Of a stretch of DNA of 64,000 nt, positions 17,328 to 30,071 are shown piece by piece. The position numbers and the translations under genes are program-made. The DNA is taken from the NCBI RefSeq assembly GCF_000426345.1, contig NZ_AUFE01000002.1, forward strand, positions 1 through 64,000, given 5' to 3'. The notes beneath the pieces are model-generated. The model did no database searches. It was given only the letters and a program-made list of their open reading frames with translations, and was not told the origin of the DNA. This DNA comes from Cupriavidus phytohabitans (GTDB lineage Bacteria; Pseudomonadota; Gammaproteobacteria; Burkholderiales; Burkholderiaceae). How positions within the stretch are numbered: the stretch's first letter is position 1; the number at the start of each line of letters is the position of its first letter.

Positions 17328-19031
17328 GTGCAAACCAAAACCCGGAACATCTTCATCCTTGGCATCATGGCAAGTGCCGCAGCAACGCTGGTGGCTTGCG
17401 GTGGCGGCGGCGACGATTCGCCCCCGCCCACCCAGCCTTCCGCGACCGTGAGCGGCAAGGCGGTGGACTTCTACCTGTCCGGCTCGACTGTCACCTTACT
17501 TGACTGCGACAACAAGACCGCGGTCACGAACGGAACCGGAGACTTTACCTTCCCGGCGGGCTGCACCAAGAGCGCGCTGAGAGTGACCGGCGGTACCGAT
17601 ATCGGTACCAACCAGCCGTTCACCGGGGTGCTGCAGGCACCAGCGCTGGATTACAAGGAGGGAGTGATTCCGGTGGCTTCGCCGCTGACCACACTGGCGG
17701 CCCAGCTCGGCTCGGGCCAGGCTGCGCCGCTCGCGACGGGGCTTGGCCTGCCGGGCAAAGACCTGGCCACGCTCGACCCGATGCAGGACGCAGCCGCGCT
17801 GCGGGCGGCAGTCGTGGTGCAGCAACTGGTGGATCACGTCGCCAAGACGCTGACGGGCCTGGGCGAGGGCGGCACGCTGACTGCCGCGGATACGGCCGCA
17901 GCGGCCTCCAAGGCCGTCGCCAACGCCGTGGCCGGCGCGCCGGGCACGGCAGACCTGACCAGCGTTGCGCTGGTCACGAACGTGGTGTCCAGCGCTGTGC
18001 AGAACGCGCAGGCCGGCCTGCCCGCCGAACTGCGCTCGGACATCGGCGCCGTTGCCGCCAATGTGGCCGCACTCGCCGCGCCGGTAATCACGACCCAGGT
18101 GGCAAGCGTGAGCACGGCGCTGGCAGCCGTCGATCTGGGTAGCAGCCCCACCCAAACGTTGGCGGCGCTGACGGAAAGCGGATCGCTGAACATCGTGACC
18201 GAGAGCGCGCAGTCCACGACGACCACTGCGCTGGTCCAGGCGGTGACGACTGACGGGCTGACGGATGCATCGATCACGAACACGCTGGCTGAACTCGGCG
18301 ATGCGGTGTCGACCGGTAACACCGCCGAGATCCAGCAGGCCGCTGCGGACCTGGGCAGCGCGGTGGATGCTGGTGCCATCAACAACGTGGCAAACGCTGT
18401 CGGGCTGAACAACTACCTCTTGCTGTCAAACCTGACGATCAACGGCGCCAACTACCCGATCACCGACACGATCTCGGCCACGGGCGGCACGCTGGGCTCG
18501 ATCCAGGTCGCGCTGACGCAGAATGGTAACGCCTTCGACGGCGGGCCGTCGCAAGTGCGCGCCGGGTTGAGCTATACCTACGGTGGCAACCAGGTCGATG
18601 TCATCATCGAAAATGTGACGCTGACGTTCAACGGGTCGCAACTGGTAGATGCGGTGGTGCCCGCCAATACCGCCTATTCGTTCCGGATCAGCGGCAACTT
18701 GTCTGCCGCGGCAAGCCTGACCAACAGCGTCGCCGACAGCCTGTTCTCCACGGCCAACGGCGGCTCGCTGAACCTGCCGTTCACGGTGTTCCTCGGCAAG
18801 CTCAGGTCTGCCGGCGCGCTGAGCCAGGCGCAGGTTGATGCGCTCACGCCAACGGCCACCAGCACCTTCCCGGTGACGTTTGCCACAACCACCGGTGTCA
18901 GCGGCCGGGATGTGAAGGTGGGCATGCTGGTCAACGGCGAGGTGGAGTTCGCCAAGACGGCATTGGTGAAGACTGACGCCGAGATGGTGGTCGGCGACGG
19001 CCTCAAGACTACGGTGACGCTGAATCCGTGA
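17328..19031 (+). CDS. Predicted lipoprotein of unknown function
   Basis: This is a 567-aa secreted lipoprotein. The GTG at 17328 is preceded by AGGAGAG and yields a classic signal (QTKTRNIFILGIM...) with lipobox LVAC, followed by GGGGDDSPPP. After a short beta-rich start (SATVSGKAVDFYLSGSTV) comes a long Ala/Thr/Val-rich helical stretch (about residues 110-340), then a beta-rich C-terminal domain. Similar proteins are common in Cupriavidus and relatives, but no function is established to my knowledge. A terminator follows, then an outer-membrane barrel gene in the same direction; the pair may be co-regulated. Placement between the two paralogs of unknown function is notable. Confidence 0.8.
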   Translation: MQTKTRNIFILGIMASAAATLVACGGGGDDSPPPTQPSATVSGKAVDFYLSGSTVTLLDCDNKTAVTNGTGDFTFPAGCTKSALRVTGGTDIGTNQPFTGVLQAPALDYKEGVIPVASPLTTLAAQLGSGQAAPLATGLGLPGKDLATLDPMQDAAALRAAVVVQQLVDHVAKTLTGLGEGGTLTAADTAAAASKAVANAVAGAPGTADLTSVALVTNVVSSAVQNAQAGLPAELRSDIGAVAANVAALAAPVITTQVASVSTALAAVDLGSSPTQTLAALTESGSLNIVTESAQSTTTTALVQAVTTDGLTDASITNTLAELGDAVSTGNTAEIQQAAADLGSAVDAGAINNVANAVGLNNYLLLSNLTINGANYPITDTISATGGTLGSIQVALTQNGNAFDGGPSQVRAGLSYTYGGNQVDVIIENVTLTFNGSQLVDAVVPANTAYSFRISGNLSAAASLTNSVADSLFSTANGGSLNLPFTVFLGKLRSAGALSQAQVDALTPTATSTFPVTFATTTGVSGRDVKVGMLVNGEVEFAKTALVKTDAEMVVGDGLKTTVTLNP

Positions 19032-19076
19032 CCGGCGCGTAGTGGTGCCTTCCGCCCGGATGGGGAAGGCCAGCCC

Positions 19077-19132
19077 CCCGGTCATCCGAACGCCTGTCTC
19101 AAGCCAGTCGCAAGTGTGACCGGGTCTTTTTT
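19077..19132 (+). terminator. Candidate terminator after the lipoprotein gene
   Basis: CCCGGTCA (19077-19084) pairs perfectly with TGACCGGG (19117-19124) and is followed by TCTTTTTT. The 32-base loop is long for an intrinsic terminator, but the 8-bp GC-rich stem and U-run support it. It lies between the lipoprotein and barrel genes. Confidence 0.55.
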
Positions 19133-19198
19133 GTCTGCGTCGGGCACTTCCCGGAGCGCCCGACGCATGAGGCTCGCCCAGTTGCCTCGGAGTTTTCT

Positions 19199-20320
19199 AT
19201 GCAGCTGATTCGCAAGCGCCGGTTGAACCCCGCCTGCGCCCTGATGCTGGGCCTGTCGTGCGCGGGCACGGCCAGTGCCGCCCCCGACGATGTCTTCATG
19301 CAAGCCGAGCCCGCCACCGGAGAGTTCACCTCGGTGCGGGTGGAGGCCAGCTACGATATGGTGAACCGCGCCGTGGATGTCTTCAACCTGCGCGGGCAGC
19401 AGGGGCCGGTGTCGGACAACGCCGGTGATTATCGTGGCGGCAAGCTGATGCTGGGCTACAAGTTCTCGCCGCACTGGTCAGGATCGGCCACCTACTGGCG
19501 CCGCGGCATCGAGTACGGGCAGGATCACAATCAGATCGATACCTGGATGCTGGGGATGCACTACGACCCGCTCGCCGAGGCCGGCGCGCGCGATCGCGTC
19601 ATGCTGCGCTTCTCGCTATGGGGAGACCACTCCGGCAGCCTGAACCGCTCGTCGCCGGTGATGGTCCGCAATACGACGTTCAACAGCCTAACCGTGAACA
19701 ACGCGAATGATGTCCAGGCCCAGGCCGACGTCATCTTCTCCGGCGAACTGACCGAGCGCAACCAGCTTACCGGCTTCATCGGCCTCGGTGTCAGCCGCGT
19801 GTCGATCGGCAGTATCAACACCCGCCTGCAGCGAGGCAACTGCAACTTCAATGTCGCGATTGGCTCCGACAATATCGCCAATGGCCAGCTAGCCGCGCCG
19901 TGCAACGTGGGCAACGCTACCCTGCAGTCGGCGTCGTTCGCGGTCGATGCCGGCCAGTTCGGGCTGAATTTTAACGACGACTTCAACTACACGGCCGGCT
20001 ATCTGAACCTGGGCGGGTCATGGCGCTGGAAGTACGAGCGCTTCGCGGCACGCCTTGGATACCAGTTCCAGTACCTGCTGCGCAGCAATGTCGATAGCCG
20101 CGCGGAGACCTATGGCTATTCGCCGATCCGCTCCAACCATACGCTGGGCCTGGAGTTGTCGTATGCGGTCGTGAAAAACGTGGAAGTATTCCTGCGCGGC
20201 CAGGCGTCGCTGTACAACTTCGTCGGGACCATCCCATTCCTCTATAACGCGACCACCGCGGGCAAGCTGGATCGGTACTACGGCTACGGCTCGATTGGCA
20301 TTCGCTTCTCCGGGTTCTGA
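19199..20320 (+). CDS. Predicted outer-membrane beta-barrel protein
   Basis: This is a 373-aa exported protein with signal peptide (KRRLNPACALMLGLSCAGTASA, cut after ASA). The mature chain shows alternating polar and hydrophobic strands throughout (for example GGKLMLGYKFSPHW, YRFAARLG-type strands, YYGYGSIGIRFSGF) and ends in phenylalanine, the usual outer-membrane insertion signal. Two Cys in one loop (NCNFNV... and APCNVG) could form a disulfide. It follows the lipoprotein gene after the candidate terminator, and may assemble with it in the outer membrane (inference). Family not recognised; confidence is for the barrel prediction. Confidence 0.75.
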   Translation: MQLIRKRRLNPACALMLGLSCAGTASAAPDDVFMQAEPATGEFTSVRVEASYDMVNRAVDVFNLRGQQGPVSDNAGDYRGGKLMLGYKFSPHWSGSATYWRRGIEYGQDHNQIDTWMLGMHYDPLAEAGARDRVMLRFSLWGDHSGSLNRSSPVMVRNTTFNSLTVNNANDVQAQADVIFSGELTERNQLTGFIGLGVSRVSIGSINTRLQRGNCNFNVAIGSDNIANGQLAAPCNVGNATLQSASFAVDAGQFGLNFNDDFNYTAGYLNLGGSWRWKYERFAARLGYQFQYLLRSNVDSRAETYGYSPIRSNHTLGLELSYAVVKNVEVFLRGQASLYNFVGTIPFLYNATTAGKLDRYYGYGSIGIRFSGF

Positions 20321-20426
20321 GTTTGAGTTCCTGATGAACGCCACAGGGTTGATCGATGCCGCTTCATGGATGAAGGTTCCTGAGTGGCATTCACCCTCTA
20401 TTTCCCAGAGATCGTCTGCATATTCC

Positions 20427-20448
20427 GATCCCCTCCGGTGAGGGGATC
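20427..20448. promoter_or_regulatory. Perfect 9-bp hairpin/palindrome
   Basis: GATCCCCTC-CGGT-GAGGGGATC is a perfect stem of 9 bp with a 4-base loop. No T-run follows on either strand, so it is not a standard terminator. It could act as an RNA stem at the end of the barrel gene transcript or as a protein site. Confidence 0.45.
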
Positions 20449-20704
20449 GAAAACAAGGAACCCCCAATATATTGCAATGCAGCAGAGGCACTTATGTCAG
20501 ATCTTAGAAGATTGAAATTCCTAAATCAGGAAGGTCTGGTTAGAATCAAGCCATCGATAAAAGATATATAGATAAATCAGTTGAGTGAAATGCGCGAGGT
20601 TGCACGTCAGGATAAATACATTAATCGTTAGCAGCAGTCGTCGCTAAGCGTGCAAGGTCAGGGAAGCAGTTTCTTCCATGGAAAAAAATATCTGATAACA
20701 AGAA

Positions 20705-20724
20705 TTATCCTGGCTCCGGGATAA
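20705..20724. promoter_or_regulatory. Dyad TTATCC-N8-GGATAA, candidate operator
   Basis: A perfect 6-bp inverted repeat with an 8-bp spacer lies near the 3' edge of the AT-rich stretch, about 300 bases before the paralog B start. The half-site spacing fits a dimeric regulator. No known consensus was matched. Confidence 0.3.
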
Positions 20725-21022
20725 CACAGGCTCACAGTTTTTCCGCTCGAGCCGAGACCGCTTTCAGTGCCCAACAACTGGATTTCTGGCAGGCGGCGCC
20801 GTGTGCGAGCGCGAGCCCGGCTCCATTATTCAAGCAGGCAGCTCAGGGCCTTGGAAAAGACCCAATCGGCGCGGGAATGTCGCCCGCGATGGCGCACTGA
20901 CGCCTTCGCCTCCTGTCTGCGGATAAGGATTTGCAAAAGACCACGGCAGTACGTGCGCCCACGAGGCGCCGGCATGCTGCGGCATTGAATATCGGGGGTC
21001 CCACCAAGCAGCAAGGGATAAC

Positions 21023-21967
21023 ATGCAGCATTCAAAGGTGTTCGCGCGTCAGGAACTCGATCGCTATTTTTCCTCCTACGTTGGAATGGAGGGAGGCAAT
21101 CCACGGGCTCCCGTCTGGATATGCGACAGAAGCCCGGCGTGGTCGGAGCCGCTGGTCGCACCGCTGCAGCCGCGTATGGCACCGCCAGCCTGGGACGCCG
21201 TGTTCCGCAGCCAGCACCGGGAAGACATGGGCAAGTGGTTCGGCCATCAGTGCATTGCGCGCATCATGGCCGCCGCGCGCGCCGAGGCGCTGCGCGTCCG
21301 CCTCGGGGACAACGACTGGGAGCAATACTACTGGCGCCATCTCTACTCGCCCAGGAGCGCTGAATTCCGGCTCAGCCTGTTTCCCCTGCCTGCCCAGGTC
21401 GACGGACGAACGACCTGGTCCAGGGCGTTCCGAGGTCAGCCTGAACTGATCCCGCAGGCGCGCTACCTGGAGCTGTGCCGACATGGCGAACGCTTCCGGT
21501 TCCTCGAAAAGACCCGTGCCCGCTGGCGCCCGAAGGCCGTCATTTGCCTGAGCCATCGCCATACCGACGAATACGTCGACGCGTTCTCGCTAAACGGGCT
21601 CGCCAGTGAAGAGCATGCACTCCAGCCGGCAGACCAGGTCAGGCGCTTGCGGCTCTTCACCAAGGACGGAACGACCTGGATCATCTGCCCGGCTATCGGC
21701 GGCAGCGCAGGGATGACGTCGCAGGTTCAGCTCGATGCGTTTGGAAAGTTTCTAGGCATGCGCCTGGCAGCGAGCGACTTCAAGCATTGCCTCGATCTCG
21801 ATGCCGTCGACCATGAAGCGCCGGCGCGGCCGGAGCGCTTGCCGCAGGCGCACCAGCGGAGCAGGTTGCCTGCCGCCGCGGCTGGTGGCCATGCTGAGGA
21901 ACGTGTCCGGCCAGCGTCTCCCGGAATGGAACCCGCCCGGGCGGGAAATTGCGCCTTGTTCGCGTAG
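21023..21967 (+). CDS. Conserved protein of unknown function, paralog B
   Basis: This is a 314-aa soluble protein, paralog of the gene at 16226; the shared blocks run from YVGMEGGNPRAPVWICDRSP to DGTTWIICPAIGGSAGMTS, giving similarity over about 250 residues. The last 60 residues (rich in Ala, Pro and Arg) have no counterpart in paralog A. AAGGGA lies about 10 bases before ATG 21023. A strong terminator follows. As for paralog A, a uracil-DNA-glycosylase-like fold is a weak guess from motif layout only. The two copies flank the lipoprotein and barrel genes, pointing to local duplication. Confidence 0.75.
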   Translation: MQHSKVFARQELDRYFSSYVGMEGGNPRAPVWICDRSPAWSEPLVAPLQPRMAPPAWDAVFRSQHREDMGKWFGHQCIARIMAAARAEALRVRLGDNDWEQYYWRHLYSPRSAEFRLSLFPLPAQVDGRTTWSRAFRGQPELIPQARYLELCRHGERFRFLEKTRARWRPKAVICLSHRHTDEYVDAFSLNGLASEEHALQPADQVRRLRLFTKDGTTWIICPAIGGSAGMTSQVQLDAFGKFLGMRLAASDFKHCLDLDAVDHEAPARPERLPQAHQRSRLPAAAAGGHAEERVRPASPGMEPARAGNCALFA

Positions 21968-22066
21968 CGCGACAAGAAAAAATCTGATGTAAATAATTTT
22001 CAATTTTCCGAAGTGCATATATTTGGCACGATTATTGTTCTTCATTCATTGAAATTTCCCATTGAG

Positions 22067-22094
22067 GGCACCGTTATCGCGGTGCCTATTTTTT
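22067..22094 (+). terminator. Rho-independent terminator after paralog B
   Basis: GGCACC (22067-22072) and GGTGCC (22081-22086) form a stem that can extend by a further G-C pair, followed by TATTTTTT. It ends + strand transcription from the paralog B gene. Confidence 0.8.
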
Positions 22095-22201
22095 AACTCT
22101 TGCGCAGAGCGGCTGTCGCCGACGAATAATGCCGAGGGGCAACAGCACGCACTCGTCCGTTGCCGCGCCCGACCACGCATTGCGCCCTGGCAATATGCCG
22201 C

Positions 22202-22627
22202 TTAGCTTGTTTCTTGCCGCTCGCCCCAGTAGGGGTCGCGGCCATAGTATGCATGCACCGAGGCACCCCACTCGGGGTCGGCCATGCTCGGCCAGTTGTC
22301 CTTGTCGAAGCCGGGCGCCGTCTTGATCCTCTCTGCCGTCATGGCAATCCGGAAGCACTTTTCGTCAGTGTCCATTACCAGGGCACTCCACGGAATTGCG
22401 TGCAACCTGTTGCCGATTCCAAGAAAACCGCCCGTAGTCAATACTGCATAGGCGATGCGCCCCCGCGGGACGTCAAGCATGATCTCGGAGATCTTGCCCA
22501 CGTCTTGGCCGTCCGACGAGTATGCGGTGGTGCCGTCGAGGCTCGATGCAGCCATCACTTGCGGACCTGGCCCTGCGCCGATGCCGGATCCTATGATTGC
22601 CGCGCCTTCGGATGGTTTCGATTGCAT
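22202..22627 (-). CDS. PRC-barrel domain protein
   Basis: This is a 141-aa protein with one PRC-barrel domain in its middle: TTAYSSDGQDVGKISEIMLD, then GRIAYAVLTTGGFLGIGNRL and HAIPWSALVMD. Such small beta-barrels occur in RNA-maturation and photosynthesis proteins and, in many soil bacteria, as stand-alone stress-related proteins of unclear role. The start at 22627 (MQSKPSEG) follows GGGAGC on the minus strand; an upstream extension is possible but lacks coding character. It is a single-gene unit divergent from the IclR gene. Confidence 0.85.
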   Translation of the reverse strand: MQSKPSEGAAIIGSGIGAGPGPQVMAASSLDGTTAYSSDGQDVGKISEIMLDVPRGRIAYAVLTTGGFLGIGNRLHAIPWSALVMDTDEKCFRIAMTAERIKTAPGFDKDNWPSMADPEWGASVHAYYGRDPYWGERQETS

Positions 22628-23105
22628 GGTGTGCTCCCATCGTGTCGGGTTGACGAACAATGGAGATAAGCAACGGGTATGCCTGGCCGGTCTCGCGCGC
22701 CACGTCGACAGCGCGGTTGCCGATAGGAAGCGTCCTGCGTAATTTTTCCCAGGCGGTTGAAGGAAGCGGCTGGCAGTGTTGCCCGGGCGCTCTCGAGATA
22801 TGGACGGGTCGTCAGGCACGCGATGACGCGCAGTTCACGTGCTGGGGCGATTCGTTCTTCAAGGTGGCGGCGGGATTGGGCATTGAAAGGCAGGCGCCTG
22901 CTGTTCAAGACCTCGGTAAGTTATTGATTTTATTGGGACGTGTCTGCAGGTTCTGGCTCCGGTTGCTGATGGCAGAAGTCGCGCTGCCTCTCTGATCCGC
23001 ATCCATGAACCCCGTTTCTGGCGCACATGCTTTCGCTACATAGCGGTGCCGGGTCCGGGTGGGAAGCTGCTATCAAGAGCCGTTTGCCATTGCTGCCGTC
23101 CGCCC
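22628..23105. other. Intergenic region between divergent PRC-barrel and IclR genes
   Basis: About 480 bases separate two divergent genes. Promoters for both are expected here. Short overlapping frames exist but none has protein-like composition or a convincing ribosome site. No clear motif was identified. Confidence 0.35.
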
Positions 23106-24041
23106 ATGAAGCGCACCACCACCATTCCGTCCCCGCCGCCTGACGCCGCCCACGCGCTTGCGCCGGCTGGCGCGCCGGCGGGCGTGGGCTGCCCCGAGGA
23201 CCGCAATTTCGTCACGGCGCTGGCGCGTGGCATGGAGCTGCTGCGGGCCTTCGGGCCGCAGGACGATTACCTCGGCAATGCCGAGCTGTCGCGCCGCACC
23301 GGCATCCCGCGGCCGACCGTGTCGCGGCTGACCTACACCCTGGCCACGCTTGGCTACCTGACCTATATCGAAGGCACGGAGAAATACCGGCTCGGGCAGG
23401 GCGCGATGGTGCTCGGCCATCGCTACATTGGGGGCGCGGGCGTCCGCGAGATCGCGCAGCCGCTGATGCAGTCGCTGGCCTTTGCCACCGACTGCACCGT
23501 GGCGCTGGCGATGCCGGACCGGCACGCCATGGTCTACCTGGAAAGCTGCCAGCCGCGTGGCGCGCTGGTGATCCGGCTGGCGCCGGGTGCGCGCTTGCCG
23601 ATGGCGACCTCGGCAATCGGGCGCGCCTGGCTGGCAGGGCTCGACGCCGGGCACCGCGAAGCGGCGCTGGCCGAACTGGCGCGCCACTACGGCGTGCGCT
23701 GGCCTGCCGTGCGCAGCGGCATCGAGCGCGCGCTGCAGGACTACGCCCGCCGCGGCTTCTGCGTGGCGCACGCGGAATGGGACCGCACCGTCAGCGGTGC
23801 CGCGGCGCCGCTGCGGCTCGCGGGCAGCAGCGAAGTGCTGGCGATGAATATCGGCGGCTCCGCGGCGCGGCTGTCGCCGGAAATCCTGGAGGGCAATCTC
23901 GGCCCGCGCATCCGCGACCTGGCCGAGACCCTGCAGGCGCGCCTGTGGCAGCCCGGCGGCGCGCGCGCTTCGATGCGGCTGCCGGCGGACGGGCCCGAGA
24001 CGGGCGCATGTCCCGCCAGCCGGCGAGCCGCCAATGAATGA
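23106..24041 (+). CDS. IclR-family transcriptional regulator
   Basis: This is an IclR-type regulator of 311 aa from ATG 23106. The N-terminal winged helix-turn-helix is clear: FVTALARGMELLRAFGPQ, then NAELSRRTGIPRPTVSRLTYTL and LGYLTYIEGTEKYRLG. The C-terminal effector domain includes MPDRHAMVYLESCQ and LPMATSAIGRAWLAGL. The frame extends upstream to 23046, but that part is unlike the family. The SDR gene begins 45 bases downstream on the same strand, so the regulator probably controls a small catabolic unit that includes it. The inducer is unknown. Confidence 0.9.
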   Translation: MKRTTTIPSPPPDAAHALAPAGAPAGVGCPEDRNFVTALARGMELLRAFGPQDDYLGNAELSRRTGIPRPTVSRLTYTLATLGYLTYIEGTEKYRLGQGAMVLGHRYIGGAGVREIAQPLMQSLAFATDCTVALAMPDRHAMVYLESCQPRGALVIRLAPGARLPMATSAIGRAWLAGLDAGHREAALAELARHYGVRWPAVRSGIERALQDYARRGFCVAHAEWDRTVSGAAAPLRLAGSSEVLAMNIGGSAARLSPEILEGNLGPRIRDLAETLQARLWQPGGARASMRLPADGPETGACPASRRAANE

Positions 24042-24086
24042 CACGTAACAGACCCATATCAACCAGGATCGATGAGGAGATAGCGC

Positions 24087-24899
24087 ATGGAAGTACGCAA
24101 CAAGACCGTGGTGGTGACTGGCGCGGCCACTGGCATTGGCCGCGCGCTGGCGCTGGCGTTTGCACAGGCCGGTGCACGAGGCGTGGCCGTGGCCGATCTG
24201 AACGCGGATGGCGCCGCCAGGGTCGCCGCCGAAGTCCAGGAGGCCGTGCCATCGTGCCAGGTGTTCGCGCAAGCGGTCGACGTCGCCGATGCCGCCGCGG
24301 TGCAGGCACTGGCCGACGAGGCCACGCGCCGCTTCGGGCAGGTCGATGTGTTTTGCTCCAACGCCGGCATCATCCTGCGCAAGGGCCTCGACGCGGGTGC
24401 CGACGAATGGCAGCGCATCTGGGAAATCAACGTGATGGCGCATATCCATGCGGCGCGCGCGGTGCTGCCGCAGATGCTCGAGCGCGGCGACGGCTATTTC
24501 GTCAATACGGTATCGGCGGCGGGGCTGCTGTCGCAGATCGGCTCCGCCCCTTACGCGGTGACCAAGCACGCGGCGATCGGGTTTGCCGAATGGCTGTCGA
24601 TCACCTACGGCGACCGCGGCATCAAGGTCAGCTGCATCTGCCCGCAGGGCGTGCAGACCAACATGCTGTTCGGCGAGCAGGGGGAGCGCAAGGGCTTCCT
24701 GCAAGAGGGCTCCGTCACCGCGGAGCATGTGGCCGCGGCGACGCTCGAGGGCGTGGCCGACGAGCGCTTCCTGATCCTGCCGCACCCGGAAGTGCTGGAG
24801 TACTACCGCCGCAAGGGCCAGGACTACGACCGCTGGCTGCGCGGCATGCGGCGCCTGCATGACAAGGTGATGCAAGAGTTCGGCGGCATCGCAGTGTAA
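24087..24899 (+). CDS. Short-chain dehydrogenase/reductase (SDR)
   Basis: This is a classical SDR of 270 aa. It has the NAD(P)-binding VVVTGAATGIGRALALAF motif, the NAG motif (FCSNAGII), catalytic Ser in the NTVSAAG region, and YAVTKHA with the Tyr and Lys (YxxxK). An acidic residue after the second strand (VADLNADG) favours NAD over NADP. RBS GAGGAGAT precedes ATG 24087. It lies 45 bases after the IclR regulator and is probably co-transcribed. GC-rich self-complementary sequence just after the stop (about 24917-24930) may help end transcription between it and the convergent exporter. Substrate unknown. Confidence 0.9.
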   Translation: MEVRNKTVVVTGAATGIGRALALAFAQAGARGVAVADLNADGAARVAAEVQEAVPSCQVFAQAVDVADAAAVQALADEATRRFGQVDVFCSNAGIILRKGLDAGADEWQRIWEINVMAHIHAARAVLPQMLERGDGYFVNTVSAAGLLSQIGSAPYAVTKHAAIGFAEWLSITYGDRGIKVSCICPQGVQTNMLFGEQGERKGFLQEGSVTAEHVAAATLEGVADERFLILPHPEVLEYYRRKGQDYDRWLRGMRRLHDKVMQEFGGIAV

Positions 24900-24939
24900 G
24901 CAGTAAGCGCGCAGGGCCCGCGCGGGCCAGGCGCCCGCC

Positions 24940-26331
24940 TCAGGCGTCCGGTTCCGCCGCCGCCTGCGCGTTGCCTTCGCCGCTGGGATCGTGCAGCCGG
25001 GTCAGGCTGATGAGGGCGCCGGCGGTCGCGACCGCCGCCGCCACATACAGCGCGATCCGCGCGGCGCCGTCCGGCGCCAGGCTGAACAGCAGTGCCACCA
25101 GCGCCGTGCCGGTGGTCTGGCCCAGCAGCCGCGTGGTCGCCTGCGCCCCGCTGGCGCCGCCGCTGCGGGCCGGCGGCGTGGCGCCGATCATGGCGCGGTT
25201 GTTGGGCGACTGGAAGAAGCCGAAGCCGGTGCCGCACAGTGCCATGCGCCACGCTATGTCGAGGCTGCTGGCATCCGCTCCCAGCGTTGCCAGTCCGACC
25301 AGCCCGCCGGCCAGCATGGCCAGCCCGAGGCCGGCGAGGATGCTGGCCGGGTAGCGGTCCGAGAGCCGCCCCGACAGTGCTGCCATCACCGCTACCATCA
25401 TCGGCCACGGCGTGATCAGCAGCCCGGTCTCCTGCAGCGAGCGCCCAAGCTGGTATTCGAGGTAGAAGGGCAGCGCCACGAAGGAAAGCATCTGCGTCAT
25501 GAACGAGCAGAAGGAGGTGCCTACCGCCAGCGCAAAGGCCCGGCTGGCAAACAGGTCCACCGGCACCAGCGGCGCGGCGCGGCCGCGCTGGCGCCGCACC
25601 AGCAGCCAGCCCAGCACGATCGCGGCGGCAATCCCCGCGACGCCGGCCGCGCGCCAGGCGGCATGGCCAAGCCCGTCCACGCCCAGGATAAACAGCCCGA
25701 ACACCAGCGCCGACAGCAGCGCGCTGGGATAGTCGAAGCCGCGCGGCTGCGGCGGCGTCTTCGGCAGCGCGCGCCGGCTCAGCACCAGTGCCAGGATGGC
25801 CACCGGCACGTTCACCGCGAACAGCCACTGCCAGCTGGCTACCGCCAGAATGATCGCCCCCAGCGAAGGCGCCACCGCGATGGTCACGCCCACCACCAGC
25901 GCGTTCAGCCCGATGCCGCGGCCCAGCTTCGTGGGCGGGTAGATAAAGCGCACCAGCGCGGTATTGACGCTCATGATGCCGGCGCCGCCGATGCCCTGCA
26001 GCACGCGCGCCGCCACCAGCATCGGCAGGTTGACCGACAGCGCGCACAGCAGCGAGCCGGCCAGGAAGGTTGCAAGCCCGGCACGGTACACACGCTTGTA
26101 GCCGAGGATGTCGCCCAGCGATGACAGCGGCAGCAGGCACACGGTCACCGTGAGCTGGTACGCGTTGACGACCCAGATGGTGCTCGACGGCTCCGTGTGC
26201 AGTTCACGCGAGATGGAGGGCAGGGCGATGTTGGCGATCGAGCCATCGAGCACGGCCATGATCAGGCCGAAGAAAACGGTGAGAATCGCCCAGGTGCGTT
26301 GCGGCTGGGGAAGGCCTTGTTCTGGCTGCAT
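24940..26331 (-). CDS. MFS drug/solute exporter, DHA2 (EmrB/QacA) family
   Basis: This is a polytopic transporter with about 14 membrane segments. Motif A-like SLGDILGYKRVYRAGL follows the second helix, and the N-terminal segment VFFGLIMAVLDGSIANIALP carries the DxxIxNxALP signature of the 14-helix drug:proton antiporters. RVLQGIGGAGIMSVN is typical. The start used here gives MQPEQGLPQPQRTWAIL; ATG 26403 upstream is possible and has a somewhat better ribosome site. It is transcribed toward the SDR gene (convergent). No periplasmic adaptor gene is adjacent, so it probably acts alone in the inner membrane. Confidence 0.88.
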   Translation of the reverse strand: MQPEQGLPQPQRTWAILTVFFGLIMAVLDGSIANIALPSISRELHTEPSSTIWVVNAYQLTVTVCLLPLSSLGDILGYKRVYRAGLATFLAGSLLCALSVNLPMLVAARVLQGIGGAGIMSVNTALVRFIYPPTKLGRGIGLNALVVGVTIAVAPSLGAIILAVASWQWLFAVNVPVAILALVLSRRALPKTPPQPRGFDYPSALLSALVFGLFILGVDGLGHAAWRAAGVAGIAAAIVLGWLLVRRQRGRAAPLVPVDLFASRAFALAVGTSFCSFMTQMLSFVALPFYLEYQLGRSLQETGLLITPWPMMVAVMAALSGRLSDRYPASILAGLGLAMLAGGLVGLATLGADASSLDIAWRMALCGTGFGFFQSPNNRAMIGATPPARSGGASGAQATTRLLGQTTGTALVALLFSLAPDGAARIALYVAAAVATAGALISLTRLHDPSGEGNAQAAAEPDA

Positions 26332-26496
26332 GGGAGAGACATTGAAGACAATGGCGCGCCGCGGAAAGGCGAAGGATGGCGGGCCATCGTGCGGCCTGGC
26401 CATTATCGTCCCGCGTGGCGGTGCTCGCAAATCCGACAATTGTGATATGGCGCGCCGGTAAGGCACTTGCGGGCACTTGCAGGCACCGCTGGCGCG

Positions 26497-30045
<3,549 letters not shown>

Positions 30046-30071
30046 CGACGCGTGTTCAGGCCGTCGCCACG

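Larger units (their letters stand above)
20321..21022. other. Long, partly AT-rich intergenic region
   Basis: About 700 bases lack a convincing gene. From about 20450 to 20720 the base composition is strikingly AT-rich for this genome. It contains two dyads (20427-20448 and 20705-20724, listed separately). It probably carries the promoter of the downstream paralog B gene and may bind an AT-preferring silencer such as an H-NS-type protein. No terminator with a U-run was seen after the barrel gene. Confidence 0.45.

Noticed and set aside
22660-22995. Possible small gene between the PRC-barrel and IclR genes
   Set aside because: No ribosome site and no coherent composition; overlapping frames on both strands look alike.
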